Source: Phymorhynchus buccinoides
Lineage: Eukaryota; Mollusca; Gastropoda; Neogastropoda; Raphitomidae
Length of the DNA stretch: 64,000 nt
Assembly (NCBI GenBank): GCA_017654935.2
Contig: CM065691.1
Location: forward strand, 29,480,214 to 29,544,213
Direction: 5' to 3'
The position numbers and the translations under genes are program-made. The notes beneath the pieces are model-generated. The model saw only the letters and a program-made list of their open reading frames with translations. It was not told where the DNA came from and ran no database searches. Positions 42,183 to 55,799 of the stretch are shown here, piece after piece (position 1 is the first letter of the stretch; each line of letters opens with the position of its first letter).

Positions 42183-42325
42183 AATAGGGCATTTGCCACG
42201 AGTGTTTGTTCTCTAATTCTAGACTACTAGTTTGCCCGCGCTCGTTCTGCCCGAGTTACGCTGACCTTTCTAATTCAACTCGATGAAATTCAAGGTCGTC
42301 GCAGACACGTGGCAAATGCCCTATT
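42183..42325. mobile_element. Short MITE (AATAGGGCATTTGCCAC ends)
   Basis: AATAGGGCATTTGCCACG and CGTGGCAAATGCCCTATT are perfect inverted repeats bounding 143 bp. TTTAGATC-like and other flanks show no clear duplication. Confidence 0.8.
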
Positions 42326-42629
42326 AAACTGGAATGACAGGTTACCCAGGCTTGACAGATGATGTTTACAACTAAACGAGAAACGAGAAAGCATGCACGT
42401 GCAAATTAAAATTAAAATAAAAAACAAGTAGCAATCAAAATGTGCTGATTTCTTTGACTCAAAGCGTTCAAATAATATTACAACGATATTCTTAGTGTAA
42501 TTCAATGTGAACACACGATTTAACATGCATGTATGCACACACTCGGATGGACAGAGAAACATACAGGCTCTCGTTCCTATTCTATGCTCACGTTCTCTTC
42601 TTTTTTGGGTGGTATTTGGTATATTCCAG

Positions 42630-42930
42630 GCACAGAGACTTATCTCTGTGAAATTCGGGCTGCTCTCCCCCGGAGAGCGCGTCGGCGCAAGTGCAGCACC
42701 TACCCAATTTTGTTTGGGGGGAGGGGGTGCAGGGTGAGCAGGGGAAAACCTAGCTTAAGCTATCAATTTGGCCATACCCGGCAGCGGGATTTCTCCCTGC
42801 TCTTACCGACTTTCAACTGCCATGGGACTTTTACGTGCGTAAAGCACACGGGTCAGACTAGCTTTAAGTCCCCATCCGAAGGACTGGACGTTCAGTTCGA
42901 TTTTCCTGTCAAACTAGAAAGAAAGGGCAT
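42630..42930 (-). repeat. SINE-like repeat, inverted copy
   Basis: CTCTGTGAAATTCGGGCTGC and TCCCCCGGAGAGCGCGTCG are the inverse of the block at 2041-2105 and 49339-49412. The copy continues with TGCCATGGGACTTTTACGTG and AAGTCCCCATCCGAAGGACT. Confidence 0.6.
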
Positions 42931-43059
42931 ACATAGAACTGGGAGTACAAAAAGGTTACATTAGGGATTTGGGGTGGTACCTTTTCCCCATCCAAATTTC
43001 ATAGAAATCCCTTCTTTACCATTTTAAAAAATGTAATGCTTGCAAGAACCCACCTCTTC

Positions 43060-43350
43060 CCAGTGGGGATACTTTCGTAAAAATAGTTCCCCCACCTTCT
43101 GGAAGTTATGTGCTTGTAACTTCCTCTAATCTGCCACTCTCTTTGACTGCCTTTTCCCTTTGCTTTCTATCATCTATCTGACTTATTGGCCCATTCTCTT
43201 GCCTTTTTTCACAAAATATCTTTGAAATAATTTTTTCTCCTTTGAGCTCCTCCGAAACCGGAATGTGTCGGCTGTACGCAGCGGGGAGACCTGTGGATAC
43301 TGAAAATCGGACACCTTACCCATTATGGCCATATAGCCTGGGAACACAGA
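43060..43350 (+). repeat. SINE-like dispersed repeat copy
   Basis: It has the CCCCCACCTTCTGGAAGTTA, TTTGACTGCCTTTTCCC, GCTCCTCCGAAACCGGAATG and GCAGCGGGGAGACC blocks of the family at 540-835 and 26430-26760. Confidence 0.7.
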
Positions 43351-43700
43351 AGAAGAGGAACCCACCTCCGACACGAGCAACCAATTTTTTTTTAAAAGGC
43401 AACAAGTTAAGAAGGGAGTTAATTCAAATTGCTCTTATAAGATGTTCTCGAACATGCAATTTAGGGTAATTTCCCCTGATGAAAAAAATGAGCAGATTTG
43501 GGTTTAGCAAAATCATAAGAACGAATGTAAACCTTCAACAGAGGTTTTAAGAGAAGAAAAAGAGGCAATAAAGTGAATTTGAATTGAATCTGAATAAGGA
43601 TATCACCTGTCATGCCTACTTTATACATGGGTGCTACTCTATTTTTACACTGATTTCAGTACTGATTTTTAATTTTACCAGAAACTGAACTTCAGGTGTT

Positions 43701-45240
43701 TTTGTTTGTGGCACAAACCTATAACTCACTCTGTCGGTAGGTCCAAAATTGGCGCACGCCACAAACGATTGCGAATCCGCGCTTGTTTAATTTATATAAA
43801 AAAACAATTGACCACAAGCGATTTGGGGCGTTTTGAACTTGATGGTTCTCTCTTGGAAGTTTACAAAGGCAATGTAATAATTTTACAAGGCTTATCAGAC
43901 TCAAACTGTCTATCATTTTAACTGTCTATCTCGTTATCTCTCTGTCTTAACTTGCCCCCCTGAATCGTCGAACGGGGCTCTGCCCCTGTACCCTGTCGGG
44001 GCCATTGGTCCCTGGACCCCTGCCTTTCATTTTTTTTGTCATTTGGGGGAGTTGCACCCATGTGTATATGCTGATGAATACAACACACACACACACACAC
44101 ACACACACAGGGAGAGAGGGGGTTAACAAAACGGTAAGCCCCAATCAAATTAAGCTGTAAACCTAGAACAACAAAGAATAGTAAACGCAGAACACAAGAA
44201 CTGCGGCAAACGGCAGACCAATGCCGGTCCGACCAATACTGGGGTTTGTAAAGTAGGCCTACTGTAAACAGAAGAACAGACACTCACGCAGACAGACAGC
44301 TGAATTGGAGGTGATAAAAAAACAACCACATGATTATTGTCAGTTACCGTGCATGGTACAGTCATTGTGCTGTGTTGTACAGACCACTTGACACACTGAT
44401 ACACCGTTCTCGGTCTATGGGACATGTCCCTCCACTGACCTACTCGATTTCTGTTGTACTTGTTTTAAATGATTTTTATTGATCAAAAAGCACATCACAC
44501 ACATGTTAAGCAAGCATAACGGCAACAACAAGCTTAAAGATTATACTGTGACAACGTACTACTATGCATGATTTTTTGAACGGTGGCTATAGCAAGTATA
44601 TGTTGTACTTGTTTGTCACTACTTTGTTTCTTCAGCTGGAACGCTGAAGAAAACGTTAGGACATGGAGAGAGAGAGAGAGAGTGTGTGTGGTCTTGGCAA
44701 ACTTGTACTTTAGACCCACCCCCACCCCCAGTACTCTAACATCACCACCCCACCACCCCACACACACGCCCCTCAATATCAGTCTGCTTCTGTCACCAAA
44801 GAAAATAATAATGATGATTGAATTACAATCATAATTTTAAAAGGCATGCTTATGCAAACAAAACAGTGTCAATGAAGGGACGTTTATAAGCCGCGAGGCT
44901 TAGGCTTGAGCCAGTCCCACACTATACTATACTATACTATACTGATCCTACCCTGCCCCTTTCCCAAGAATGCCAGAATATTGCTTCTCAATGAAAACGA
45001 TGTTCAATGCAAAGCTTGAGGTGGGTCCGTAACGGATTAGGGTGGGGGGCGTTAAAGTACAAACTAGTCGAAGTGGTTGCGTAAAGCACACGATAGCTGA
45101 GGTCTTCGTATTTACCTGTGTGTGCTTTTTGAATGTGCATAAAAAGTATAAGAGTGTCATGTACGTGTAGTGGCTTCATGTTGGATAAAGATTAGCGTTA
45201 TGCTTGTCCTTAGCCCACTTGAAATACGTTTGCCCTGCGC
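43701..45240. other. Intergenic stretch with small repeats
   Basis: A short GTTTGTGGC-type MITE (43701-43795), (CA)n at 44081-44110, (GA)n at 44664-44690 and an ACTAT repeat at 44924-44942. I see no supported gene. Confidence 0.55.
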
Positions 45241-45243
45241 ATC

Positions 45244-45884
45244 ATTACCAGCCGCGAACGAAGAGAGCGAAGCTGGTAATGTTTTCAGAGGGTTCAGCTT
45301 GTTCCTGACTATTATGTATGTAAACACGATAACGTTTAAACGGAGGGATCTAGGACGCTCAAATTTTGCATACGGATAGGTACTAAGAATATCTAGGCCA
45401 AGTTTGAAAATGAAGGTCACTGGAGCCGAAAATGCTGCCGAACACCTGGCACAGTAACGGAGTGACCTAGGACGCTCAAGTTTTGCATGCGGATAGGTAC
45501 TAAAGATATTTAGGCTAAGTTCAAAAGTAAAGGTCAAAGGTCAAGGTCACTGGCGCTGAAAATGCTGCCAAGCACCTGGCACGATAACGATTGAACAGAG
45601 GGACCTAGGACGCTCAAATTTTGCATGCGGATAGGTATTAAGAATATATCGGCCAAATTCAAAAATGAAGGTCAAAGGTCAAGGTCACTGGAGCCAAAAA
45701 TGCAGCCGAGCACCTGGCACGATAACGTTTGAACGCAGAGACCTAGGACACTCAAATTGTGCTTGCAGATAGGTACTAATTAGGATATCTAGACCAAGTT
45801 CGAAAATCAAGGTCAAAGGTCAAGGTCTCTGGACCCGAAAATGCTGCCGCGCGGCTGGTGGTCAAGCGTCTTAGCGCTCTAGTT
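45244..45884 (+). mobile_element. Helentron-like element with internal tandem repeats, copy 1
   Basis: It begins ATTACCAGCCGCGAACG and ends GCCGCGCGGCTGGTGG, then a hairpin AGCG..CGCT and CTCTAGT. The left ACCAGCCGCG and the near-right CGCGCGGCTGGT form an asymmetric inverted pair. Between them are four or five units of about 135 bp (GACCTAGGACGCTCAAATTT, AAGGTCAAAGGTCAAGGTCA). This layout is known from Helentron-associated elements of animals. Confidence 0.7.
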
Positions 45885-45889
45885 GTAAG

Positions 45890-46790
45890 AGGGCTTATCA
45901 GCACGTGCACACGTGCCCATCACACTTATCCACTCCCATATCTGAATGAAACTAAAAAATACATTGACCCCTCGTCAAGCTGTCACCAAAAGATTATCTA
46001 TTTTCAAGCTCTGCTGTCACCAAATAAAATAGTAACACTTCAGTAACAGTAGTACTCCACATAGGCCTACGTATGTTAGTGTGTGTATGATACATTGATA
46101 GTAATAGTGCGATCGATCGAGAAGTTAATAACTGCTGGGATCAGCTGAACAGTATTGACAGGCCCACGCAGGACATCCCAGAGATTCTGATCTCTGTGGT
46201 CAGCACTTTACTCGACAAGCCAGCCCATTGATCGAGAGGGAGAGTCTAGGTACTGCTTGACCAATGGGTCAAGTCTGACGGCAAGGGTGGGCAGGTAGGT
46301 AGGAGCTTAGCTATTGTTATGTCCCTTGCTTTAAAGGTCCAGTTAACACCGTTCTCGGGCTAGATTCTTTTGTATTTGCACTGCCATGCGTGTCGCGCGA
46401 GCAATCAACATTATTTTGATGACTAAGTTATAGCAGAGGTGTTGGAAAAGAAACATTACATATAACTATTACTCTCTATTTTAGCGTAACCTTTCTCTGG
46501 TTTGTTTAAAATTCATTTAAGACCCCAAAAAGGAAAACTTGTTAAAGGGAGGAACCACTGATTTTTTTTAAAAACTGTTGATTATAAAGACAGTATGTGA
46601 GGACACTTTCAGAGTCATTTCAGTTTTATTTTATTTTGACACTCTGAAATCAAATCCACTTGGGAAAAGATTTATAGGCTCACAATCTCGTCTTTTGATT
46701 TGACAGGTTAGCAATATTAAACTGAAGCCCTAAAATTTATGCTCTCTCCTTGTTCCCTTGCAAGCACTGCTTTGAACGCAAACAAACATC
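45890..46790. other. Intergenic stretch before the second + strand gene
   Basis: No repeat family or coding region recognised. A 5' exon of the downstream gene may start near its right end. Confidence 0.4.
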
Positions 46791-46799
46791 TCTGATACT

Positions 46800-46879
46800 A
46801 ATAAGATTTCCCCAGATAACAGTCTGTCGACTGGAAGAAGACGTACGTCACTGCTGGAAGCCATTTTTCTGCAAGAAGG
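46800..46879 (+). other. Possible non-coding first exon of the 48-63 kb gene
   Basis: TTTCTGCAAGAAG is followed by a good donor (GTGAGATG, 46880). The preceding stretch includes GACGTACGTCAC, which resembles half of a CRE. Only position and the donor support this; no start codon is needed here because the first AUG of the next exon opens the frame. Confidence 0.3.
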
Positions 46880-47232
46880 TGAGATGTTTTGCTTATTTCT
46901 GTTTAATTGTTCTGCCTTAATGAGAGACTTAGTGCGATTTTTCTCACACCAGAGGGCATGACGCTCGTGTGGGGCTAATCCTCTCTATATTATTAGTTGG
47001 GGATAAAGAAAGAGAGAGAGACAGTGAGTGGTCCTACCATCACTCTCTCTCTCACTACGCCCAAGTAAGAAAATCACGTGATAAGCCCCTAGTGCATTGA
47101 CTGCCCTCTGGCGTGAAAAATATCGCCATAGGTTGACCATTCAACACACATACATGTGCGCGCTGCAAGCAAAAAGAAAACACCGCTTCATCTGACGTGA
47201 AAAAGGTGGGCTAATTTGGAACTGTATCGCTA

Positions 47233-47350
47233 AAAATTCGGGACTTCCCTGGAGTTGCACTGCCTCCGGGCATTGCCTCCAGGATCGTTCCTACCATCTT
47301 TGTATCTACAAATGTCCTATATGTGTCTGTTCCAGACCGAGAGGACGTAA
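47233..47350 (-). repeat. Dispersed repeat (AACGTCCTCCGGCCTGG family), inverted
   Basis: TTCGGGACTTCCCTGGAG, GCCTCCAGGATCGTTCC and GTCCTATATGTGTCTGTTCC blocks. Another inverted copy is at 48631-48748. Confidence 0.65.
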
Positions 47351-47760
47351 AACACCATTTTTCATTAGGCTAATTCAAACAAAAATGTATTAAACCATTC
47401 AAATGGAAGTTTGATGCGAAAACAGTTCTGCAAGAAAAAAATAATAATAAAGAGGAAAATAGTGAGTACAAAATGACGTCATGTGAAAAAAAGACATGTA
47501 GACTTAATGAAACGAACATGCATTTGAATTAATGAAAAAACCTTTTTTTAATGTTTAATTTTGTGTGTGCTTTATTTCGTTATTCTTATTAATATTCTGC
47601 CTATCGAAAATCATGCACGTTTTATGGCATTGATATCAATTTGTTTGCACACTGTTTATGATTATTTGATATGTGTGGGTAGATGGGAAATGTTTGCGTA
47701 TTCAGTGCGCGCGCGCATATTTGTGTGTTTGCACACACGAATGTACACTGAAGGTGCTAG

Positions 47761-47970
47761 TAGGGTAAAACGGGGTAAAAAGCGGGTAAGAAGCCTATGC
47801 CAATTATCTCATGAAATAAAGAAACTTTCAGTCACATTTTGCCCATGAGACGAGTATTAATGCTTAGCGTTCGTCTCATGGGCAAATTTGACTGAAATTT
47901 TCTTTATTTCATGAGATAATTGGCATGGGCTTCTTACCCGCCCGTGGGCTTTTTACCCCGTCTTCCCCTA
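47761..47970. mobile_element. Foldback MITE (TAGGGTAAAACGGGGTAAAA ends)
   Basis: The two arms, about 95 bp each, are near-perfect complements (GCCAATTATCTCATGAAATA and inverse). The right end reads TACCCCGTCTTCCCCTA. It ends 72 bp before the exon at 48043. Confidence 0.9.
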
Positions 47971-48042
47971 TGTCATTAGCACATACTTTCATGCTATCAA
48001 CAAATATATCATCAATGTTTCGTAACGCCACTTTCTTTTCAG

Positions 48043-48558
48043 AATCTCGGAAGGAAACACGAGAACACGGCAATCCTAAAAATCTTGAAAAGCACCAGAA
48101 CAAAGCAAACCCTACTACACTACTAAGCTTACACGTCTCCGCCGGAATGAAACCCGAGGTCCTCTGCACCCGCCGACCAACCGCGGCATCAAAAATGTCC
48201 AAGCGCTTAGATGGGGTGCCAGAACTACTGGAAGAATATGATGACGACAACAACAACAACTACAACAGCAGCAACACCACCACTAAGAAGCCAACACCTA
48301 CCATTACTATTACTACTACTACTACTACGACGACGACGACGACCACCAATAATCGCTGCAACCAGAATCAGGCCGGATCGAATAAAAACGTTAATAAGAA
48401 TAATAGTAGTAAGACTGTGAAGAATGGTATTGGTGGTGGTGGTACTAAGAAAGTGAAGACGTCGCCACGTTTGCCTGGCATCGCTGAAAGGGAGAGGAGG
48501 AAAGCGTCACTGCCCACTACTGCTCTGAGAAAAGCCAGAGCTGCTTCTGTGAATGACG
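48043..48558 (+). CDS. Unrecognised gene, first coding exon (start at 48147)
   Basis: The acceptor CTTTTCAG precedes 48043 and the donor is GTGAGT at 48559. The first ATG in the exon is 48147 (G at -3) and opens MKPEVLCTRRPTAASKMSKR. Then follow LDGVPELLEEYDDD, an Asn-rich stretch, a run of twelve Thr, a second Asn-rich stretch, KTSPRLPGIAERERRKASLP and KARAASVND. 137 codons plus one base, phase 1. The frame is open upstream to the acceptor. Asn/Thr runs are encoded by trinucleotide repeats (AAC, ACT, ACG). Function unknown; basic and disordered. Confidence 0.75.
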
Positions 48559-48776
48559 GTGAGTTTTACTTCAGTTCTGTCTGGCTGTGTGTGAGCCTCT
48601 CTATGTATTCCCTTTTAATACATCTGTATCGTTAAAAAATTCGGGACTTTCCTGGAGTTGCACTGCCTCCGGGCATTGCCTCCAGGATCGTTCCCACCTT
48701 CTTTATATCTACTAATGTCCCATATGTGTCTGTTTGTGACGGAGGACGTTAAGTGGAATCTCATTCATTGTATGAG

Positions 48777-48892
<116 letters not shown>

Positions 48893-48941
48893 CCTCCCTC
48901 CCTCCCTCCCTCCCTCTCTCTGTCTCTCTTTATATGTCCGC

Positions 48942-48975
<34 letters not shown>

Positions 48976-49118
48976 TAGCTTTCTCTCTTTTCCTTTGTTG
49001 TTTTTCTTCCTCTTTTTTTCCATTTCCCGACCTGCGTGTGATAATTAGCCTGTCCTCATTAGTACCCCCAAAAGGGAATTAAAACTGAACCTATAGTGGA
49101 ACCAGATTCTTTCAGCCT

Positions 49119-49252
<134 letters not shown>

Positions 49253-49338
49253 TCTTCATGAATTGTTATTTCAGTTTATGCATTGTTCATATACATAATA
49301 TTTTACCTCCACATGCACGAAATGGTTTTTTCCCCATT

Positions 49339-49412
49339 GTGGGTGGCTGCGACGCGCTCTCCAGGTGGGAGCAACCCGAATTTCACAGACACGCCTCTGT
49401 AACTATAAAGGA
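49339..49412 (+). repeat. SINE-like repeat fragment
   Basis: GTGGCTGCGACGCGCTCTCC and CCCGAATTTCACAGACACGC match 2041-2105. Confidence 0.65.
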
Positions 49413-49935
49413 TGAAAATAATACCAATACCAAATATCAAATTGTTTCTGGGTGTTTTTCAATGTCGATTTTATCCTCACATAGATATCTGAAGGAATGG
49501 TCCGAAGTCTGAAGATTGACCGTTGTTTACAAACTCTGGAACCCAGTTTTTTTCGGAGATGTTTTGTCCGCCAGTTCTCCAATCTGACAAGATTTAAAAA
49601 GATGAAGTACATGTAGTGACTGCTGTACTTTTGAGGTAAGTAGGTGGGAAAATAGGGTGAAGAAAAAAGTACCTGAGCGGTCCATCGTTCCGTAATTTGA
49701 TTATGATTTTCCTGGGATATCTCGTTGCCTTTGCAAATAATTATCAAGGTTCTACGTCCTCCCATCCCGCCCAAACCTACTCCGTTTATGGTTAAAGAAA
49801 AGAAAGAAAGAGAGACAGACAGAGAAAGACAGAAAAACATACACACAGTCAGAAAGAAAGAAAGAAAGAAAGATTTTTTTCAATGGTAGTTGAACTGAAC
49901 TGAGTCTCGGAGATCTGTATTTGATGTTGTTGTTG

Positions 49936-50095
49936 TTGTCATTCCCTGGCTTAAAGACTCCAGGGATCATCCCAACAGCCGAAGCAGTTGAACACTACGG
50001 TACAAATGCCCCAACTAAGGCTGAGAACATTTACGTGCGTGACCGTTTTTGATTACCCCGCCACGTGAGCAGCCACACTCCGACTTCGGAGGATC
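49936..50095 (-). repeat. SINE fragment, same family as 10302-10610
   Basis: GACTCCAGGGATCATCCCAA, GATTACCCCGCC and GCAGCCACACTCCGACTTC are the inverse of the insertion in PWP2 intron 4. Confidence 0.75.
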
Positions 50096-50259
50096 TGTAT
50101 TTGATCAAGGATAACTCTGCTCATTTTTGTTTAAAAAATCGGTGCGACATTGTAGCTTCTTTTTTCTTTTTTTTAGACTTCAGGGATATTTTTGTTTCCA
50201 TACAGTCAAATTAACGCATCAGTGGTCGGTTACCCCCCGTGTGAATACCGTTTTTGTGT

Positions 50260-50550
50260 GTGTGAACAAACAGTTCCCCCACCTTCTGGAAGTTCTGTGC
50301 TTGTAACTTCCTCTAATTCTCTCATTCTCTTTGACTCTGCCTTTTCCCTTTGCTTACCTGTCATCTGTTATCTTTCTGTCTCACTGGTCCATTCTCCTGC
50401 CTTTTTTTTCTAGAAATTCTTACAAAGATTTCTTCAGCCGAAGTCGGACATGCTGGGCCTAACTATTTCCTAGTTAGGCGCATAACGGCAGCATGACGCA
50501 TCTACGCTCATATGACAGGAAACTGTCTGAGCGAACGAAGAAGAAGAAGT
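50260..50550 (+). repeat. SINE-like dispersed repeat, empty-site copy
   Basis: CCCCCACCTTCTGGAAGTTC through GAAGTCGGACATGCTGGG and GCATAACGGCAGCATGACG to a GAAGAAGAAG end. It shows the site that is interrupted at 17791-18585. Confidence 0.75.
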
Positions 50551-50743
50551 GGTCGTTTAGATGGTAAAGTACCCCCTGTTGAAGAAAAGAAGAAGAAAAG
50601 AAGACAGACAACGACCAAACGACGAAAACAAAGCATGACCAAGCTGCTAGCTAGCTAGCTAGCTATGGGAAAAACGGACACAAATAACAGAAGTTCAACC
50701 TACTGTTTGGGCGAAAGAGATTTAGTGCTAATGAATAGGTAGG

Positions 50744-51072
<329 letters not shown>

Positions 51073-51175
51073 AGCGTTATTGTTAACATACGTGAAAGAG
51101 GGGTTGTTAGGACAGTCTCATGACGATCTGATAATTCCGCTACTGTAAATGGGACTGTTACATGAAATACTGGTA

Positions 51176-51833
51176 CAGCCGAATCCGCTTATAAGAAACT
51201 CGCTTATAAGAAAACTGGCTTATAATCAAACAAAAAGGTTTGCCCTGCCGAACTCCTTCTTTCTTATGTATTATCAAAACTCGGATATAAGAAACTCGCT
51301 TATAAGAAAACTCGTTTATAATCAAGCAAATTCCTTCTCCCGTCCGCGATGGAAACTTGGATATAAGAACATTATTTCATACAAGAGAGTTGGTTTGCTG
51401 TTCATTTTCTTATAAGCGAGTTCTATTTTCTTATAAGCGAATTGCCATTGACAACATTTTCTTAAAAGTGAGTTGGACATGAACTCAAAGGATGTTCCGA
51501 GAAAACTGAAGTTGTTCCAAAAAGGGAAAGGTTACCTCATACCAGCTGTGTCACAGACAGTCTAACCAGTACAGGCACTTGATTGCAAGACTAATTGAAT
51601 TCTTTTTGTTCCTTTATTTCATACTTTCCTTCAGTATTCTGTGCAAAATAAATGTTGAGCAGAAGAAAAATTATGAGTGCCTGTACTTTTGTGTTAGTGG
51701 TAGTGAGACTGTCCATCCTTTTATTTTCAGCAGCAATGGCAGAGATTTCCGATTTTCGGATATAAGAAAACTCGGATATAAGAAGCAACAAAAAATAATC
51801 TCCCTTCGATTTTCTAATAACCGAGTTTTGCTG
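51176..51833. mobile_element. pogo-like MITE with ATAAGAAACTCG internal repeats
   Basis: Left CAGCCGAATCCGCTTATAAG and right CCGAGTTTTGCTG are imperfect inverted ends flanked by TA. Inside, GCTTATAAGAAACTCG and its inverse recur at least six times. A further fragment is at 52286-52320. Confidence 0.65.
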
Positions 51834-52388
51834 TATTTTTATTTTATGAAGTAAGACATGAGTCATAAGTCACAAGTTTTTTTTATTGTCCATTGGCATT
51901 GTACAAACGCAAATGGAAAATTGTCTTCCACCGTGTAAAATAAGTTAAATACATCCAAATTAAAACATTAATTAAAAACATGAAACAGAATTTTACTTTT
52001 AAACAAATATGTTACTCTCACACCACACCCAATCATTCATCTGCTCTCCTCTATCTTACTCGCTCATCATGCAACTCACCACCACTTCTGCCTTCATTTT
52101 TGTTTTTAATTTTCTGTTCTGTTCTTTCTTTCTTTTTCTTTTTTCTTTGCCGTTTTCCTTTTTTTCCAACTCATGCATCAAATTAGCAAAATGATGTTCT
52201 CTTCGTTTTTGTTTTTTTGTTGTTTTTTTTTTTCTCTCACTTTTTCTCTTTTATGTTTTTTTTTTTCCCTTTTTACCCATTAAACTCGGTTATAAGAAAA
52301 AACCACTTCAAAGTGTTTTCTTATATTTCTCTCTCTTTCTATGTCATATCTGTCTCTGTGTCTCTATGTCTCTCTCTGTATCTCTCTT

Positions 52389-53040
<652 letters not shown>

Positions 53041-53099
53041 CACTCTGTGTCACACCACACCCCTCCCACACCGAACCCCACGCACCTCCCCATTGTTTT

Positions 53100-53980
53100 C
53101 GTTGATCAGACAAATTGTAGTAATACAAACGACGCCATTAACGGGGCCCACCTATTACAACACCAGTTTCTCGGGTCGAAAGACCTCGGACAAGGCTACC
53201 GTGTTTGAACAAAAAAGCAGAGAACAAACTCCACGAAACGATCATACTGTTAAGCCTTTACGGAACCACCCCTGGGATTTTTTAAGACTGAAGATCAGAG
53301 ATTTCGGACAATACTTTGAGACCAGAAAGCATACAAAGTGTCATAAAATTAGGTAAGTTTTCTTGTTCGCAAACTTTCTTGTTGAAACAAGCGTTAAGAA
53401 CGAATTTTGATTAATTTTGTGTGTGTGGCATGAGGAGTTTAGCCTACCCAAGAACAAACCACGTTTTACTGAAATTGTGAAGTTAGTCTTACTCGTCAGT
53501 TTTATTTGTATTCAGTACAGTTTCTTTTTAAAGTTGAAAGCATTGTTTTTATTACCGCCAAGGGTTTGAAAGGATTTTGATGCAGTTTCTTCTCATTTGT
53601 TGAGAGTTTTCCTTTTTGTTTGTTTTATATTGTTTTGTCTTTCTGTCTGTCTATCTGTCTAGCAACTGTAGTCATAATAATTATGATGGTAGGGTTTTGA
53701 AGGTGCAAAGGGTCTTCACCCGAAAGATATTGCATTGCATTTTGAAATAAATTTGCATTATCAATGAGGTTATGTCTAATTTAGTCTTTATAAAACTAAT
53801 AAATTTACACTCTTAATGAGATTTTCTGAAAGTATCTTGGGTTTTTTAATATTTTATATATGAAAGTTTATAGAGAATCCTAATGTTGATATATTCATGT
53901 TTAATATCATCCTTAAAATTTGGAGTTCCATGCCTAACTTCGTAGTAATCTAGTTAAACCATAACTGTTTCCTTGGCACA
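53100..53980. other. Unique intron stretch
   Basis: No repeat family recognised. TCATAAAATTAG followed by GTAAGT (53354) looks like a donor, but its phase does not suit the downstream exon. Confidence 0.4.
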
Positions 53981-54012
53981 AGCATGTACTGTGTCATGAC
54001 TTGGAAGTATTT

Positions 54013-54205
<193 letters not shown>

Positions 54206-54699
54206 TGATTTAGTCTGCCCCATGTGTTTACAAAGTGAAGAAAATGAAGTACACTTTGTTTGTTTTTTGTCCCATGTTGGAGAATATTCGCAAAAGCCTT
54301 ATTCCACGGAAATATCGTCAACCCTGTGTTTTCAGGTTATGTGTAGGCTACTAATGAGTTCTAACAATTAATACGAAGATATAAAAAAAAAAAATCTGTG
54401 GTTTCTTTTTGCGCAATGCGTTTGACGATCTTGAAAACTGCTTTATTTTGTTTAAATTTATTAATGACAGTGCTTGTGCGTTGTATTTGCCAGCTGCCAT
54501 AGTACACTACAATGGTAAAAGTAGGCACATTGTAAGCTTCAAGCCTGTTGATGCCATTATTCATCTTTGTATAAGTTTGTTGTATGCGTTGTTGGTGAAT
54601 AAAAACCTATTAAAACCAAAGCGTTAAGAGAAATGCTGACTTCATAAGTTTATTAACTTTTCTGTGTATTTGATATTGTTAGTTTCATAATATAATTGT

Positions 54700-54780
54700 T
54701 TAAGTTTATTTGATGGTTCATGTTAATTCATGTTCAAATGGGCCGATGGCCTTTCTGAATAAATAGATTTCAAATTTCAG

Positions 54781-54868
<88 letters not shown>
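54700..54868 (+). repeat. Retroelement 3' end followed by (CT)n
   Basis: GGGCCGATGGCCTTTCTG, then AATAAATAGATTTCAAATTTC, resembles a LINE 3' terminus. The CT array begins directly after it at 54783. Confidence 0.65.
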
Positions 54869-54872
<4 letters not shown>

Positions 54873-55217
54873 GCTCTCTCTCTCTCTCTCTGTTTGTACG
54901 CGCGCGCGCGCTCTCTCGTGTTTGTACGCGCACGCGTGTGTGTGTGTGTGTGATATGTGCCTGCGCAAGCAAGTTTCCATAGTCATGTGCTTGAGTGTGC
55001 GTGCGCAGACATGTGTAGGTCAATGCTCTCTTTAGCTAGACATTTTCTGTTCTAAGATAAGCTTTATTGCTGATGCCTATCACAGTATCTGTCTGTCGCC
55101 TGCTTTCTTTGCTCCCTTAATATATGGGTTCCGCAAGAACGCACAAATTACATTATGTTTCGATACTATAAGCACTCTTTTTTGTAAGCAGCCTTCAGGC
55201 ATATTTCTCTACCTTTT

Positions 55218-55776
55218 AAAGGTGGACCCTGACGGATGAGTTTTTGCAAGGAACACGTTGAGATCACCATAAAGACAGCCTTTTCAAGGATCGGAACACT
55301 CGCTTTGCTCTGGTTTCCTAGAAATCAAACCGTCAAAACAGCGATTCCTCCTTGGCGGAGGTGCCGAAGAGAGGAGCCATTTTGGATGGGGTGGGTAGGG
55401 GCCAAACCCATTGTAGTTGAAGCTTTTTCTTTTTTGTAGTGCAGTAAAAAAAAAAATTGAAGCTATTTTTTTGTTGTGAACGAAACTCTTTTAGATAAAC
55501 TGCATAGCATTTTTAAAAAGATACATAAAAAGGCTTGTATTGCGAAAAAAACCTGTGCAAACAATTTGGTCGCCATTACAAAAGAGACGGCACACTCCTT
55601 CTCTTTCAGTGAAATAATTTGACTTACAGCACCTCCGCCAAGGATAAATCGCCGATTTGACGGTTTGATTTCTAGGAAACCAGAGCAAAGTGAGTGTTGT
55701 GATCTCTGTAAATGGTGTTTTCAAGGTGATCTCGATGTGTTTCTTGCAAAAAACTCATCCGTCAGGGTCCACCTTT
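55218..55776. mobile_element. Foldback element, family E, full copy
   Basis: Ends AAAGGTGGACCCTGACGGAT and ATCCGTCAGGGTCCACCTTT are perfect inverted repeats. Arms of about 150 bp also share TTTCCTAGAAATCAAACCGTC and inverse, with a unique middle. A half copy is in PWP2 intron 7. Confidence 0.9.
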
Positions 55777-55799
55777 AAATCTTTCATCAGAAGAATGTT

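Noticed and set aside
53183..53353. Possible exon with a GTAAGT donor
   Set aside because: It would end in phase 2, which does not fit the acceptor at 62254, and no start codon or acceptor supports it; only an untranslated exon would be possible.
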